A stretch of DNA of 64,000 nt. It comes from Actinoplanes cyaneus. GTDB lineage: Bacteria; Actinomycetota; Actinomycetes; Mycobacteriales; Micromonosporaceae. This document shows positions 34,270-43,173 of this stretch, one piece after another; within the stretch, counting starts at the first letter, position 1; each line of letters opens with the position of its first letter. The position numbers were made by a program, and so were the translations under genes. A model generated the notes under the pieces. It ran no database searches, was not told where the DNA came from, and saw only the letters and a list, made by a program, of their open reading frames with translations. The stretch covers positions 1 to 64,000 of the forward strand of contig NZ_BOMH01000040.1 of assembly GCF_016862095.1 (NCBI RefSeq). The letters are read 5' to 3'.

Positions 34270-35835
34270 CTAAGGGGTTTCGGTCTTGTGGGCCCGGATC
34301 TTGTGGCCGACACCGGTGAGGCAGCGGCCGCTCGGCAGGTCGAACTTCCAGCCGTGCAGCTGGCAGGTCAGGACGTTGCCGTCGAGGACGCCGAAGCGGG
34401 ACAGGTCGGCCTTGAGGTGCGGGCAGCGGCGCTGCACCGTCCAGTCGCCGAACTGGGTGTCCTCGGCGTCGACCGCCTTCTCGTGCTCGTCGTACCAGCC
34501 CTCCGCGTACTGCAGGCGCTCCTCGGAGAGGCACTTGAAGAAGGCGTAGACGAACTCGTTGTACTGCCCGATCCGGGCCGCGGAGAAGCGGCAGGAGAGG
34601 AAGAGCGAGTTGACCCAGTCGCCCTCGTCGATGTGGATCAGGTGCTCGATCAGGGCGCGGCCGGTCTTGAAGCGGTAGCGCACCTTCTCGTCCGCATACG
34701 GCCGGACCTGCTTGCCGGGGAAGTCGACGACGATCGACTCGAGGACCTCGCCGTCCGGGCCGAACGAGTCGGTGAGGTCGAAGCGGACCGGGCCGCCGAC
34801 CCCGTTCGCCAGGTAGATCGACTCCTCCAGGAGCGGCTCGATGCGCTTCTTCAGCTCGCCGAGCACATCGATCTCGGGGTGCCGCCAGGACGCCTTCTCG
34901 GCGGCGATGATCGGGGCCTTGCGCTCCCGCATCTCCTCCAGGTGGGCGGTCTTGTTGGCGAAGAACTCGTCGACCGGCATCGGATGCTCGGTGGTCTGCT
35001 TCGTGCCGCCGTCGGTGAGGGTCGTCACGCTGCCCGGGAGCTGGACGACCGCGTTCGTGCCGCCGACCTTCGCATACTCCGTGAGGAAGACCGACTGGTC
35101 GGGGAAGATGTTGCCCTCGTCACCGTGGATGTCGTTGAACTGCCAGAGCGAGTCGTCGAGGAAGCACGGCGGGCCGGCGATCGGGAAGACGAAGTCGGCC
35201 TTCAGGTCGTCGATGTAACGCCACGTGCGGTCGAACTGCCGGTCGCGCTTCTGCTTGCCGAAGGCGGTCTTCGCGGTCTCCGGCAGCTCGTAGACCATCG
35301 GGTACCAGATCGCGCCGGAGAACTGCAGCATGTGCGCGTGCACGTGGCCCAGCTCGTTGAAGCGGGTCAGGTCGGCCGGGCGGGCGTCGTTCTGGTTGAG
35401 CAGGCGGATGCCGTCATATTCCACCCAGAGCGACGAGTCGCCGATCGGGCCGTCGGTCGGGCTGATCAGCGCCTGGATCATGATCTTGAGGCCGCCGTCG
35501 AGCTCGTGCACCTCGTCCGACCTCGTCCGCAGGAAGCTGGTGAAGCCCAGGTCACGCAGCTCGTCCTCGAGCTGACTCGTCGGGTACTCCGGGAGGAGGA
35601 CTGTCGCCTTCTTGCTGATGAACCGCTTGAGGTGCTCGGCGTCGAAGTGGTCCCGGTGCAGGTGGGAGACGTAGAGGTAGTCGACGTCGCCCAGCGTCTC
35701 CCAGTCGAGCTGAGAGTTGTCCGGGAACGGGAACCAAGAGGCGAAATACGCCGGATTCACCCACGGATCGGTCAGAATGCTGCCCGCGGCCGTGTCGATC
35801 CGCATGCTCGCATGGCCGGTGCCCGTGATCCGCAC
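34270..35835 (-). CDS. Metallo-beta-lactamase-fold protein fused to a C-terminal Rieske domain
   Basis: 521 residues. The N-terminal MBL domain has the metal motif SHLHRDHFD (His58, His60, Asp62, His63), with GTGHAS at the start as in UlaG-like proteins. The C-terminal Rieske domain carries CPH (Cys471, His473) and CQLHGW (Cys491, His494), complete ligands for a 2Fe-2S cluster. These are also the building blocks of CMP-Neu5Ac hydroxylase-like proteins, but in that enzyme the Rieske domain is N-terminal. Probably a cytoplasmic redox or oxygenase-type enzyme of unknown substrate. It stands alone. Confidence 0.9.
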   Translation of the reverse strand: MRITGTGHASMRIDTAAGSILTDPWVNPAYFASWFPFPDNSQLDWETLGDVDYLYVSHLHRDHFDAEHLKRFISKKATVLLPEYPTSQLEDELRDLGFTSFLRTRSDEVHELDGGLKIMIQALISPTDGPIGDSSLWVEYDGIRLLNQNDARPADLTRFNELGHVHAHMLQFSGAIWYPMVYELPETAKTAFGKQKRDRQFDRTWRYIDDLKADFVFPIAGPPCFLDDSLWQFNDIHGDEGNIFPDQSVFLTEYAKVGGTNAVVQLPGSVTTLTDGGTKQTTEHPMPVDEFFANKTAHLEEMRERKAPIIAAEKASWRHPEIDVLGELKKRIEPLLEESIYLANGVGGPVRFDLTDSFGPDGEVLESIVVDFPGKQVRPYADEKVRYRFKTGRALIEHLIHIDEGDWVNSLFLSCRFSAARIGQYNEFVYAFFKCLSEERLQYAEGWYDEHEKAVDAEDTQFGDWTVQRRCPHLKADLSRFGVLDGNVLTCQLHGWKFDLPSGRCLTGVGHKIRAHKTETP

Positions 35836-35982
35836 TTGTCGCTCCTCTGCTTCGGCGGCTTGTAACCGTACCTTCGGCGGCTTGGTGGCCGCATCGAAAG
35901 TACAGCCGGGTTGCTGGCTCGCGCCCAGCGGCCCCGTGACAGACTGTGGACGACGCTCAGATCATCGACGAGGAGGACCGAC

Positions 35983-36219
35983 GTGTCGGCGTTGGAAGAA
36001 CACCAGGACGTCCACGCTCCGGACCAGCTGAAGCCGACCAACCGCCGGCGGGCCCAGCGAGGCGCGATCATCTCCGCTGTGGTGCTGCTCATGTTCTTCT
36101 GGGGCAACCAGGAGGGCAACACGGAGAAGGTGTGGCTCGTCCTGCTCGCGGTCGGCCTCGTCGCCGTGGTGATCGGTGACATCGTGCTGCGCAAGGCCGG
36201 TCTGCGGCCGAACGACTGA
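35983..36219 (+). CDS. DUF2631-family small membrane protein
   Basis: 78 residues from the GTG at 35983, which has GAGGAGG 6 bases upstream. A polar N-terminus (ALEEHQDVHAPDQLKPTNRR) precedes two hydrophobic segments (AIISAVVLLMFFWGN and VWLVLLAVGLVAVVIGDIVL). Resembles DUF2631 proteins found near rlmN/cdsA in actinomycetes. Function unknown. Confidence 0.75.
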   Translation: MSALEEHQDVHAPDQLKPTNRRRAQRGAIISAVVLLMFFWGNQEGNTEKVWLVLLAVGLVAVVIGDIVLRKAGLRPND

Positions 36220-36236
36220 ATCGTCAGGCAACGCAG

Positions 36237-36261
36237 AAGGGCCCGCTCCCGGCGGGCCCTT
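36237..36261. terminator. Bidirectional terminator after DUF2631 and DivIVA-like genes
   Basis: AAGGGCCCGC (36237-36246) pairs perfectly with GCGGGCCCTT (36252-36261) over a 5-base loop, followed by TTC on the plus strand and AA-rich sequence on the other. It lies between convergent genes, and on the minus strand would end the long rpsB-to-DivIVA operon. Confidence 0.85.
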
Positions 36262-36276
36262 TCACGTTTGCCGTCG

Positions 36277-37626
36277 TTACCGGCGACCGCCGCGCAGCAG
36301 GATGTCCTTCACCTCGCGCAGGGCGGCGTCGACCTCGGCCTCGAAATACCCGTTCGGCACCAGGCCGAACTGGAGCATGTCGAGGTCGTTCTCGTTCACC
36401 GGCATCGGGCCGCGACCGGTCATCGCCTGCAGGATGCCCTCGAACAGCCGGTCCACCTGCATCGGGTCGTAACCGCTGCCGAAGCGCCGCGGCTGGAACG
36501 TGCGGCGCAACTGGTCCACCCGGTAGAGCTCGCCGCCGGGCTCGCCGATCGGCGGCCCCATCTGCGGCTGCTGCGGCTGCTGCGGTTGAGGCTGACCGTA
36601 GCCACCGGGCGGGCCGCTCATCGGAGCGCCCGGCGCCGGTGAGCCCGGCATCCCGGCCGGCGGCGGCTGCATCGGGCCGCCGCCCATGGGCGGGCCGGGC
36701 GGCAGCTGCTGCGGGCCACCGTAACCACCGCTGCGCGGATCATTGCGCGGGTCATTGCGCGGGTCACGGTCGGGCATGCGGATCTCGGCGGTCATGTCGG
36801 TGCGGCCGTGCCGACCCGGCTCGAAGCCGCCGAACGTCGTGGGCTCGTCGTAACCGCCCTGGTCATAGCCCTGCGGGGCCTGGCGCTGCGGGAGCTGCGG
36901 CTGGGCGCCGTAGCTCGTGGGCTCGTCGTAACGGCCACCACCATACGGATCCGGCTGCTGCTGCTGCATCGGCTGGCGCTGCGGCATCTGCGGGGGCATG
37001 CCCCCGGGCGGCATCATCCGGTCGTCGCGGACCGGGGCGGGGAGCCGCTCGGTCTGCGCCATGCCCGGGTTCATGCCGGGGCCCATCCCCGGATTGCCGA
37101 ACTGCGGCTGCCCGGGGCCGGGGCCACCGTACTGCTGCTGGTTCGGGTTGCCGAACTGCGGCGGGCCGGGCTGCTGGGGACCACCGGGCTGCTGCGGGCC
37201 ACCCATGCCCATGCCGGCGCCCGCCATGCCGTTGCGCGGCATGCCGCCGGACAGCGCGGGCGGGCCGCTGGGCTGGCCGATCGGGCCGGACCGGTCGATG
37301 GAGCCACGGTCGATGGCACCGGAGCGCTCGGCGGTCAGGCCACTGCGCATCGAGTCACGCATCGAGTCGATCGGCCGGTTGCCGCGCTCCTCGAACTCGG
37401 CGAGCTGGCGCTCCACCCGGTCGAGGTGCAGGTCCACCTGCCATTCGTCGTAACCACCGAAACGCACGCGGAAGACGACGTCGTGCACTTCCTGAGCGGC
37501 GACGGGCGGGCCGACCTGCTCCCCGGCCAGGGTCGCCTCGACCCGGTCCAGGAAGGCGTCGACCTCATCGACCTTGTAGCCCCGGCGCAGCGCACGCCGC
37601 CGGAAACGCTGTCCCTGACTACTCAC
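36277..37626 (-). CDS. DivIVA-domain protein with Pro/Gln/Gly-rich linker
   Basis: 449 residues from the GTG at 37626, chosen for GGGAG 5 bases upstream. A DivIVA-type motif opens the protein (RRGYKVDEVDAFLDRVEATL), and a second one appears near the C-terminus (FGSGYDPMQVDRLFEGIL). Between them lie about 250 residues of Pro/Gln/Gly/Met/Asp-rich, probably disordered sequence. DivIVA motifs target curved membrane or bind partners in polar growth and septation. It follows rlmN by 37 bases, a conserved actinobacterial link. The long linker is polymer-like and should vary between strains. Confidence 0.85.
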   Translation of the reverse strand: MSSQGQRFRRRALRRGYKVDEVDAFLDRVEATLAGEQVGPPVAAQEVHDVVFRVRFGGYDEWQVDLHLDRVERQLAEFEERGNRPIDSMRDSMRSGLTAERSGAIDRGSIDRSGPIGQPSGPPALSGGMPRNGMAGAGMGMGGPQQPGGPQQPGPPQFGNPNQQQYGGPGPGQPQFGNPGMGPGMNPGMAQTERLPAPVRDDRMMPPGGMPPQMPQRQPMQQQQPDPYGGGRYDEPTSYGAQPQLPQRQAPQGYDQGGYDEPTTFGGFEPGRHGRTDMTAEIRMPDRDPRNDPRNDPRSGGYGGPQQLPPGPPMGGGPMQPPPAGMPGSPAPGAPMSGPPGGYGQPQPQQPQQPQMGPPIGEPGGELYRVDQLRRTFQPRRFGSGYDPMQVDRLFEGILQAMTGRGPMPVNENDLDMLQFGLVPNGYFEAEVDAALREVKDILLRGGRR

Positions 37627-37663
37627 AACGTCTCCCACTCCGCTCGCTGGGACTTCCGCCCAG

Positions 37664-38842
37664 TCACTGTGCCACCTCCGCGTCGGCCGCGACGCCCCCT
37701 GCGCCCGCCCGCGTCAACTCTCCCGCGGCCAGCTGGCCGCAGGCGCCGTCGATCTCCCGGCCGCGGGTGTCGCGGACCGTGGTCGACACGCCGGCCTCGC
37801 GCAGCCGCCGGACGAACTCCCGCTCGACCGGCTTGGGGCTGGCATCCCACTTGCTGCCCGGGGTCGGGTTGAGCGGGATGAGATTCACATGGGCCAGCTT
37901 GCCGTGCAGTAGGCGGCCGAGCAGGTCGGCACGCCAGGGCTGATCGTTTACGTCCCGGATCAGGGCGTATTCGATGGAGACCCGACGGCCGGTCTGCGCC
38001 GCGTAATCGAACGCGGCATCGAGCACCTCGGCCACCTTCCAACGCTGGTTGACGGGCACAAGCTCATCGCGCAGATCATCATCGGGGGCATGCAGTGACA
38101 ACGCAAGAGTCACCGAGAGCTGTTCGGCGATCAACCGGCGCATCGCGGGCACCAAACCCACCGTGGACACCGTGATGTGCCGTTGTGAAAGACCGAGCCC
38201 CTCCGGAGCCGGAGTGGTCAGGCGGCGAACCGCCTCGATGACCCGGGGATAGTTGGCCAGCGGCTCGCCCATCCCCATGAAGACCACCCGGGACAGGCGG
38301 GGCGGCGAACCGGTGACCGCGCCCGAGGCGGCGACCCCGGCCAGATAGACCACCTGGTCGACGATCTCGGCGACCGACAGGTTGCGGGTCAGGCCCTGCT
38401 GGCCGGTCGCGCAGAACGGGCAGGCCATGCCGCAGCCGGCCTGGCTGGAGACGCAGGCGGTGACCCGGTCCGGATAGCCCATCAGCACGCTCTCCACGAG
38501 CGCGCCGTCGTGCAACCGCCAGAGCGCCTTGCGGGTGGCGCCGTCGTCGCAGGCCTGCTCACGGATCGGGGTCAGCAGCGTGGGGAGCAGCTCGGCGGTG
38601 AGCTTGTCACGCGTGGCCGACGGCAGGTCGGTCATCGCGGCGGCGTCACGCACCAGGCGGCCGAAGTAGTGGGTGGAGAGCTGCTTGGCCCGGAAGGCCG
38701 GCTCGCCGAGAGCGGTCACCGCGGCCTGGCGCGCGGCGAGGTCGAGGTCGGCGAGGTGGCGCGGAGGCATGCTGGGACGGCGGCGGGTGGACACCGCGTC
38801 GGGCTGGTCGGGACTGATCGGGATGACCGGAAGAATCGTCAT
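37664..38842 (-). CDS. rlmN: 23S rRNA (adenine2503-C2)-methyltransferase / tRNA A37 methyltransferase
   Basis: Radical-SAM enzyme that methylates A2503 of 23S rRNA. 392 residues. The Fe-S ligands are in GCGMACPFCATG (CxxxCxxC), SAM motifs include GMGEPLANY, and the methyl-carrying Cys is in REIDGACGQL near the C-terminus. An N-terminal tail of about 25 residues is dispensable-looking. It starts 43 bases after cdsA in the same operon. Confidence 0.95.
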   Translation of the reverse strand: MTILPVIPISPDQPDAVSTRRRPSMPPRHLADLDLAARQAAVTALGEPAFRAKQLSTHYFGRLVRDAAAMTDLPSATRDKLTAELLPTLLTPIREQACDDGATRKALWRLHDGALVESVLMGYPDRVTACVSSQAGCGMACPFCATGQQGLTRNLSVAEIVDQVVYLAGVAASGAVTGSPPRLSRVVFMGMGEPLANYPRVIEAVRRLTTPAPEGLGLSQRHITVSTVGLVPAMRRLIAEQLSVTLALSLHAPDDDLRDELVPVNQRWKVAEVLDAAFDYAAQTGRRVSIEYALIRDVNDQPWRADLLGRLLHGKLAHVNLIPLNPTPGSKWDASPKPVEREFVRRLREAGVSTTVRDTRGREIDGACGQLAAGELTRAGAGGVAADAEVAQ

Positions 38843-38885
38843 GGCGTATCCAGTCTCCCACGCTCCACCGGCAGGTCGCCCATGG

Positions 38886-39857
38886 CTAGTTCGGCGCGAT
38901 GATCGCGAAGAGCAGGTAGGCCGTGGGGACCGCGAAGAGGATGGAGTCCAGCCGATCCATCAGCCCACCGTGGCCGGGCAGCAGGTTGCTCATGTCCTTG
39001 ACGCCGAGGTCGCGCTTCAGCATCGACTCGGCCAGGTCGCCCAGGACCGCGACCACCGAGATCACGGCGCCGAACAGCAGCCCGTAGTAGACCGGGATGT
39101 CCATCAGGAAGAACAGCAGCGCGGCGGAGCCGATCGCGGAGGCGGTGATCGAGCCGGCGAAGCCCTCCCAGGACTTCTTGGGGCTGATCTTCGGAGCCAT
39201 CGGGTGCTTGCCGAGGAACACGCCGGCGGCGTAACCACCGGTGTCGGAGAGCACCACGCCGGCGACCGTGGCCAGCACGCGCCACTTGCCGTCGTCCGGC
39301 TGCACCAGCATCGCGGCGAAGCTGAGCAGGAACGGCACATACACCGCGATCAGCGTGATCGGGGTGAAGTCACGGCGCACCGCGCTCACGCCGTCGGCGA
39401 GACGCCACAGGGCCGAGGCCCCGATCGTCGCGAGCAGGCCCAGGGCCAGCGCGTCGGGACCCGCATACCACGCCAGACCGGTCATCCCGACCGTCCCGGC
39501 GATCAACGGGACGACCGGCGGGTGGGAGCCGGCAACGTTCATCGCCCGGGCGGTCTCCCAGACCCCGACGCCGGCGGCCACGACCAGCACGCCCAGCAGG
39601 GCCGGCGACCAGACCAGCAGGGAGGCGAGGACCACGAGGCCCAGGCTGAGCCCGACCGCGATGGCGGCCGGGAGGTTGCGGCCGGCCCGGCTCTTGCCCT
39701 CCGGCGCGCGACCGCGACCGGCACGGCGCCTGCCGGGACCACGCTTGGCCTCCTCGGCCGGCGCCTTGTCGTCCGCGTGCCAGGCGGGATTCTCGTACGC
39801 CGCCTCGGCGTACGACTCGCCGGGGGATTGCCCGGCACGCGGATCGAGGTAGGACAT
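38886..39857 (-). CDS. cdsA: Phosphatidate cytidylyltransferase
   Basis: Makes CDP-diacylglycerol, precursor of all phospholipids, at the membrane. 323 residues; the first 65 are polar and Arg-rich (RRAGRGRAPEGKSRAGR), an actinobacterial extension. About eight helices follow. The CDS signature SDTGGYAAGVFLGKHPMAP then KISPKKSWEG is intact. ATG shares a base with the frr stop, so translation is coupled. Confidence 0.94.
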   Translation of the reverse strand: MSYLDPRAGQSPGESYAEAAYENPAWHADDKAPAEEAKRGPGRRRAGRGRAPEGKSRAGRNLPAAIAVGLSLGLVVLASLLVWSPALLGVLVVAAGVGVWETARAMNVAGSHPPVVPLIAGTVGMTGLAWYAGPDALALGLLATIGASALWRLADGVSAVRRDFTPITLIAVYVPFLLSFAAMLVQPDDGKWRVLATVAGVVLSDTGGYAAGVFLGKHPMAPKISPKKSWEGFAGSITASAIGSAALLFFLMDIPVYYGLLFGAVISVVAVLGDLAESMLKRDLGVKDMSNLLPGHGGLMDRLDSILFAVPTAYLLFAIIAPN

Positions 39858-40414
39858 CAGACTTCGAGCAGCTCGGCTTCCTTGTGCTTGACCAGCTCGT
39901 CGACCACCGCGACGTACCGGTGGGTGACGTCGTCGAGCTCCTTCTCGGCGCGACGACCATCATCCTCGCCGGTCTCGCCGTCCTTGACCAGCTTGTCGAT
40001 CTGCTCCTTGGCCTTGCGGCGCACGTTGCGGATCGCGACCCGGCCCTCCTCCGCCTTGCTCCGCGCCACCTTGATCATCTCGCGGCGGCGTTCCTCGGTC
40101 ATCTGCGGGAGGTGAATGCGCAGCTGGGTGCCCTCGTTGTTCGGGTTGACGCCGAGGTCCGAGTCACGGATGGCACGCTCGATCGGGCCGAGCTGGGTGT
40201 TGTCATACGGCTTGACGATGACCATGCGCGGCTCCGGGACGCCGACCGAGGCCATCTGCGTCACCGGGGTGGGTGCGCCGTAGTAGTCCACCACGATCTT
40301 CGAGAACATCGCGGGAGTGGCCCGGCCGGTCCGGATGGCGGCGAACTCCTCCTTCGCGTGCTCGACCGCGCTTTCCATCTTTTCTTCGGCCTCGAAAAGG
40401 ATTTCCTCGATCAC
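39857..40414 (-). CDS. frr: Ribosome recycling factor
   Basis: 185 residues, exact family length. N-terminal helix FEAEEKMESAVEHAKEEFA, RTGRATPAMF, the domain II segment TPVTQMASVGVPEPRMVIVKPYD, and NNEGTQLRIHLPQMTEERR. Splits post-termination ribosomes together with EF-G. Lies between pyrH and cdsA. Confidence 0.97.
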   Translation of the reverse strand: MIEEILFEAEEKMESAVEHAKEEFAAIRTGRATPAMFSKIVVDYYGAPTPVTQMASVGVPEPRMVIVKPYDNTQLGPIERAIRDSDLGVNPNNEGTQLRIHLPQMTEERRREMIKVARSKAEEGRVAIRNVRRKAKEQIDKLVKDGETGEDDGRRAEKELDDVTHRYVAVVDELVKHKEAELLEV

Positions 40415-40471
40415 CGGCTCTCCTCGCTCTCTTCAGTGGTGCGGAATGTGGCTTGCGGTTCGAGCGCGAGC

Positions 40472-41230
40472 TCAGGCGGTGATCAGAGTGCCGATCTTCT
40501 CGCCGGCACAGGCGCGCACGATGGTGTCGTCACCATCCGCGCCGAAGACGAGCATCTGGAGCTTGTTCTCCTCGCAGAGGCTGAACGCGGCCTGGTCGGC
40601 CACCCGCAGCCCGCGCTGGATGACCTCCTGGAACGTGATGTTGTCCAGCTTCTGCGCGGCCGGGTCGATCCGGGGGTCGGCGGTGTAGACCCCGTCGACG
40701 CCGTTCTTACTCATCAGCACCATGTCGGCGTGGATCTCGAGGGCGCGCTGAGCGGTCACCGTGTCGGTGGAGAAATACGGCATGCCGGCGCCGGCGCCGA
40801 AGATCACGACGCGGCCCTTCTCCAGGTGGCGGATCGCGCGCAGCGGAATGTACGGCTCGGCGACCTGGGCCATCGTGATGGCCGTCTGCACCCGGGTCTC
40901 GATGCCCTCCTTCTCCAGGAAGTCCTGGAGGGCCAGGCAGTTCATCACCGTCCCGAGCATGCCCATGTAGTCGGCCCGGTTCCGGTCCATGCCGCGTTTC
41001 TGCAGCTCGGCGCCGCGGAAGAAGTTGCCGCCGCCGACCACGACGGCGACCTGGATGCCCCGCCGGTTCACCGTGGCGATCTGCTTGGCGAGCGCCTGCA
41101 CCACATCGGGGTCGACGCCGACCGCGCCGCCGCCGAAAACCTCGCCGGACAGCTTCAGCACGACCCGGCGCGGCCGCATGGCCGGCGGGTTCTCGTCGAC
41201 CGTGGCGGACTGCTCGGTCACCATCGTCAT
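40472..41230 (-). CDS. pyrH: UMP kinase
   Basis: Phosphorylates UMP to UDP in pyrimidine synthesis. 252 residues from the ATG at 41230 (GAAGGCGGG upstream); a longer frame to 41317 is not supported. Amino-acid-kinase fold: RVVLKLSGEVFGGG, VVVGGGNFFRG, RNRADYMGMLGTVMNCLAL, GTGxPYFSTDT-like segment at GAGMPYFSTDTVTAQRA. An N-terminal tail of about 20 residues is extra. Part of rpsB-tsf-pyrH-frr. Confidence 0.96.
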   Translation of the reverse strand: MTMVTEQSATVDENPPAMRPRRVVLKLSGEVFGGGAVGVDPDVVQALAKQIATVNRRGIQVAVVVGGGNFFRGAELQKRGMDRNRADYMGMLGTVMNCLALQDFLEKEGIETRVQTAITMAQVAEPYIPLRAIRHLEKGRVVIFGAGAGMPYFSTDTVTAQRALEIHADMVLMSKNGVDGVYTADPRIDPAAQKLDNITFQEVIQRGLRVADQAAFSLCEENKLQMLVFGADGDDTIVRACAGEKIGTLITA

Positions 41231-41331
41231 GAGACCCGCCTTCCCTTCAGTTCTGCAGGAGACCTTATGCGACCGGGAGGCCGGACGCTCAATCGCGTAC
41301 CCGACCTCCCGTGCCATTGCTGTGTGGTGCC

Positions 41332-42162
41332 TTACTCCTGGCCGACCTCGAACCGGACGAACTTGGTGAGCTCGATCCCGGCCTCGGTGGCGATCTGCTT
41401 GACGGTCTTCTTGTTGTCGACGACCGAAGCCTGCTCCAGCAGGACGAAGTCCTTGAAGAAGGAGTTCACCCGGCCTTCGACGATCTTGGTGATCGCCTGC
41501 TCGGGCTTGCCCTCCTCGCGAGCGGTCTGCTCGGCGATCCGGCGCTCCGACTCGACGACCTCGGCCGGGACTTCCTCGCGGGTCAGGTACTTCGGCCGCA
41601 TCGCGGTGATCTGCATGCCGATGCCGCGGGCGTCCGAGTCGGCCGCCTCGTCGTCCTTGCCGGTGTACTGCACCAGGACGCCGACCTGCGGCGGCAGGTC
41701 CTGCGCCTTGCGGTGCAGGTAGACCGCGACGGTGCCGTCAACGATCGTGAAGCGGTTCAGGACGATCTTCTCACCGATCTTCGCGGCGTAGTCCTGAACC
41801 AGGTCGGCGACGGTCTTGCCGTCCTCGATCGTGGCGGCGAGCAGCGCGGCGGCGTCGGCGATGTTGTTCTTCTCGCCGAACTCCACCAGGCGCTGGCCCA
41901 GCGCGACGAAGTCGGGGGTCTTGGCGACGAAGTCGGTCTCGCAGTTCAGCTCGAGCAGAGCGTTGCCCGAGTGGCTGACGATGCCGTTGGCGGCGGTGCG
42001 GCTGGCCCGCTTGCCGACGTCCTTCGCACCCTTGATGCGCAGGAACTCGACGGCCTTCTCGAAGTCGCCGTCGGACTCCTCCAGGGCCTTCTTGCAGTCC
42101 ATCATGCCGGCACCGGTGAGTTCGCGGAGCTTCTTCACGTCCGCGGCGGTGTAGTTAGCCAT
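41332..42162 (-). CDS. tsf: Elongation factor Ts
   Basis: Guanine-nucleotide exchange factor for EF-Tu. 276 residues. N-terminal ANYTAADVKKLRELTGAGMMDCKKALEE and the TDFVAKTPDF exchange motif are canonical, as are the two core subdomains. 75 bases downstream of rpsB. Confidence 0.97.
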   Translation of the reverse strand: MANYTAADVKKLRELTGAGMMDCKKALEESDGDFEKAVEFLRIKGAKDVGKRASRTAANGIVSHSGNALLELNCETDFVAKTPDFVALGQRLVEFGEKNNIADAAALLAATIEDGKTVADLVQDYAAKIGEKIVLNRFTIVDGTVAVYLHRKAQDLPPQVGVLVQYTGKDDEAADSDARGIGMQITAMRPKYLTREEVPAEVVESERRIAEQTAREEGKPEQAITKIVEGRVNSFFKDFVLLEQASVVDNKKTVKQIATEAGIELTKFVRFEVGQE

Positions 42163-42237
42163 GACTCTTCTCTCGATGTCAGTCGGGAAAACGGCCGCCG
42201 CCTGGTCACAGCGGCGGCCGGAAGCACGTCGGTCGAC

Positions 42238-43173
42238 TTACTCGGCGGGGACGGCAGCGACCGGCTCGGCAGCAGCCGGCTCAGCAGCGGCAGCAGCCGG
42301 CTCAGCAGCGGCAGCGGCCGGCTCAGCGGCAGCGGCGGCCGGCTCAGCGGCGGCGGCCGGAGCAGCCTCGTCGGTCTTCTTGTCGGCGCCCTCGTAGAGG
42401 TCGCGCTCCCACTCGGGCAGCGGCTCACCGGCGGCGACGGTGCCCGCCTCCGGCTTGGCGTCCGCGTCACCACGGTTGCGGCCGGAACGGGCGATCAAGC
42501 CGTCGGCGACGGCGGCGGCGATCACCTTGGTCAGCAGCTCGGCGGAGCGGATCGCGTCGTCGTTGCCCGGGATCGGGAAGTCGACCTCGTCCGGGTCACA
42601 GTTGGTGTCCAGCACCGCGATGACCGGGATGTTGAGCTTCCGCGCCTCGTCGACCGCGATGTGCTCCTTCTTGGTGTCCACGACCCAGATCGCCGACGGC
42701 GTCTTGGTCATGTCCCGAAGGCCACCGAGGGTCTTGGTGAGCTTGGTCTTCTCACGGTAGAGCTGGAGGGTCTCCTTCTTGGTGTAACCCGCGGCCGTGC
42801 CGGTCAGGTCACCCAGAGCCTCGAGCTCCTTCATGCGCTGCAGACGCTTGTACACCGTCTGGAAGTTGGTCAGCATGCCGCCGAGCCAACGGTGGTTCAC
42901 GTACGGCTGACCGACCCGCGTCGCCTGCTCGGCGATGGCCTCCTGCGCCTGCTTCTTGGTGCCGACGAAGAGGATGTGGCCACCCTCGGCGACGGTGTCG
43001 CGGACGTAGGCGTACGCCTTCTCGATGTACTCGAGGGTCTGGCGCAGGTCGATGATGTAGATCCCGTTGCGCTCCGTCATGATGAATCGCTTCATCTTCG
43101 GATTCCAGCGACGGGTCTGGTGCCCGAAGTGGACACCGCTCTCCAGCAGCTGGCGCATGGTCACGACGGCCAT
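42238..43173 (-). CDS. rpsB: 30S ribosomal protein S2 with long Ala/Glu/Pro tail
   Basis: 311 residues. The conserved part (MRQLLESGVHFGHQTRRWNPKMK, RTLEYIEKA-like region, WLGGMLTNF, VDTKKEHIAVDEARKL, NTDDAIRSAEL-like segment) ends near residue 235. A long tail follows, closing in repeats of AAAEPAAAAAEPAAAA type that are not part of the S2 fold. First gene of the rpsB-tsf-pyrH-frr-cdsA-rlmN-DivIVA operon. Confidence 0.96.
   Translation of the reverse strand: MAVVTMRQLLESGVHFGHQTRRWNPKMKRFIMTERNGIYIIDLRQTLEYIEKAYAYVRDTVAEGGHILFVGTKKQAQEAIAEQATRVGQPYVNHRWLGGMLTNFQTVYKRLQRMKELEALGDLTGTAAGYTKKETLQLYREKTKLTKTLGGLRDMTKTPSAIWVVDTKKEHIAVDEARKLNIPVIAVLDTNCDPDEVDFPIPGNDDAIRSAELLTKVIAAAVADGLIARSGRNRGDADAKPEAGTVAAGEPLPEWERDLYEGADKKTDEAAPAAAAEPAAAAAEPAAAAAEPAAAAAEPAAAEPVAAVPAE
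42252..42365. repeat. In-gene tandem repeat in the S2 C-terminus
   Basis: About five degenerate units of roughly 21-24 bases built on CCGGCTCAGC(A/G)GC encode the Ala-rich EPAAAA repeats. Copy number is a likely site of strain variation. Confidence 0.75.
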
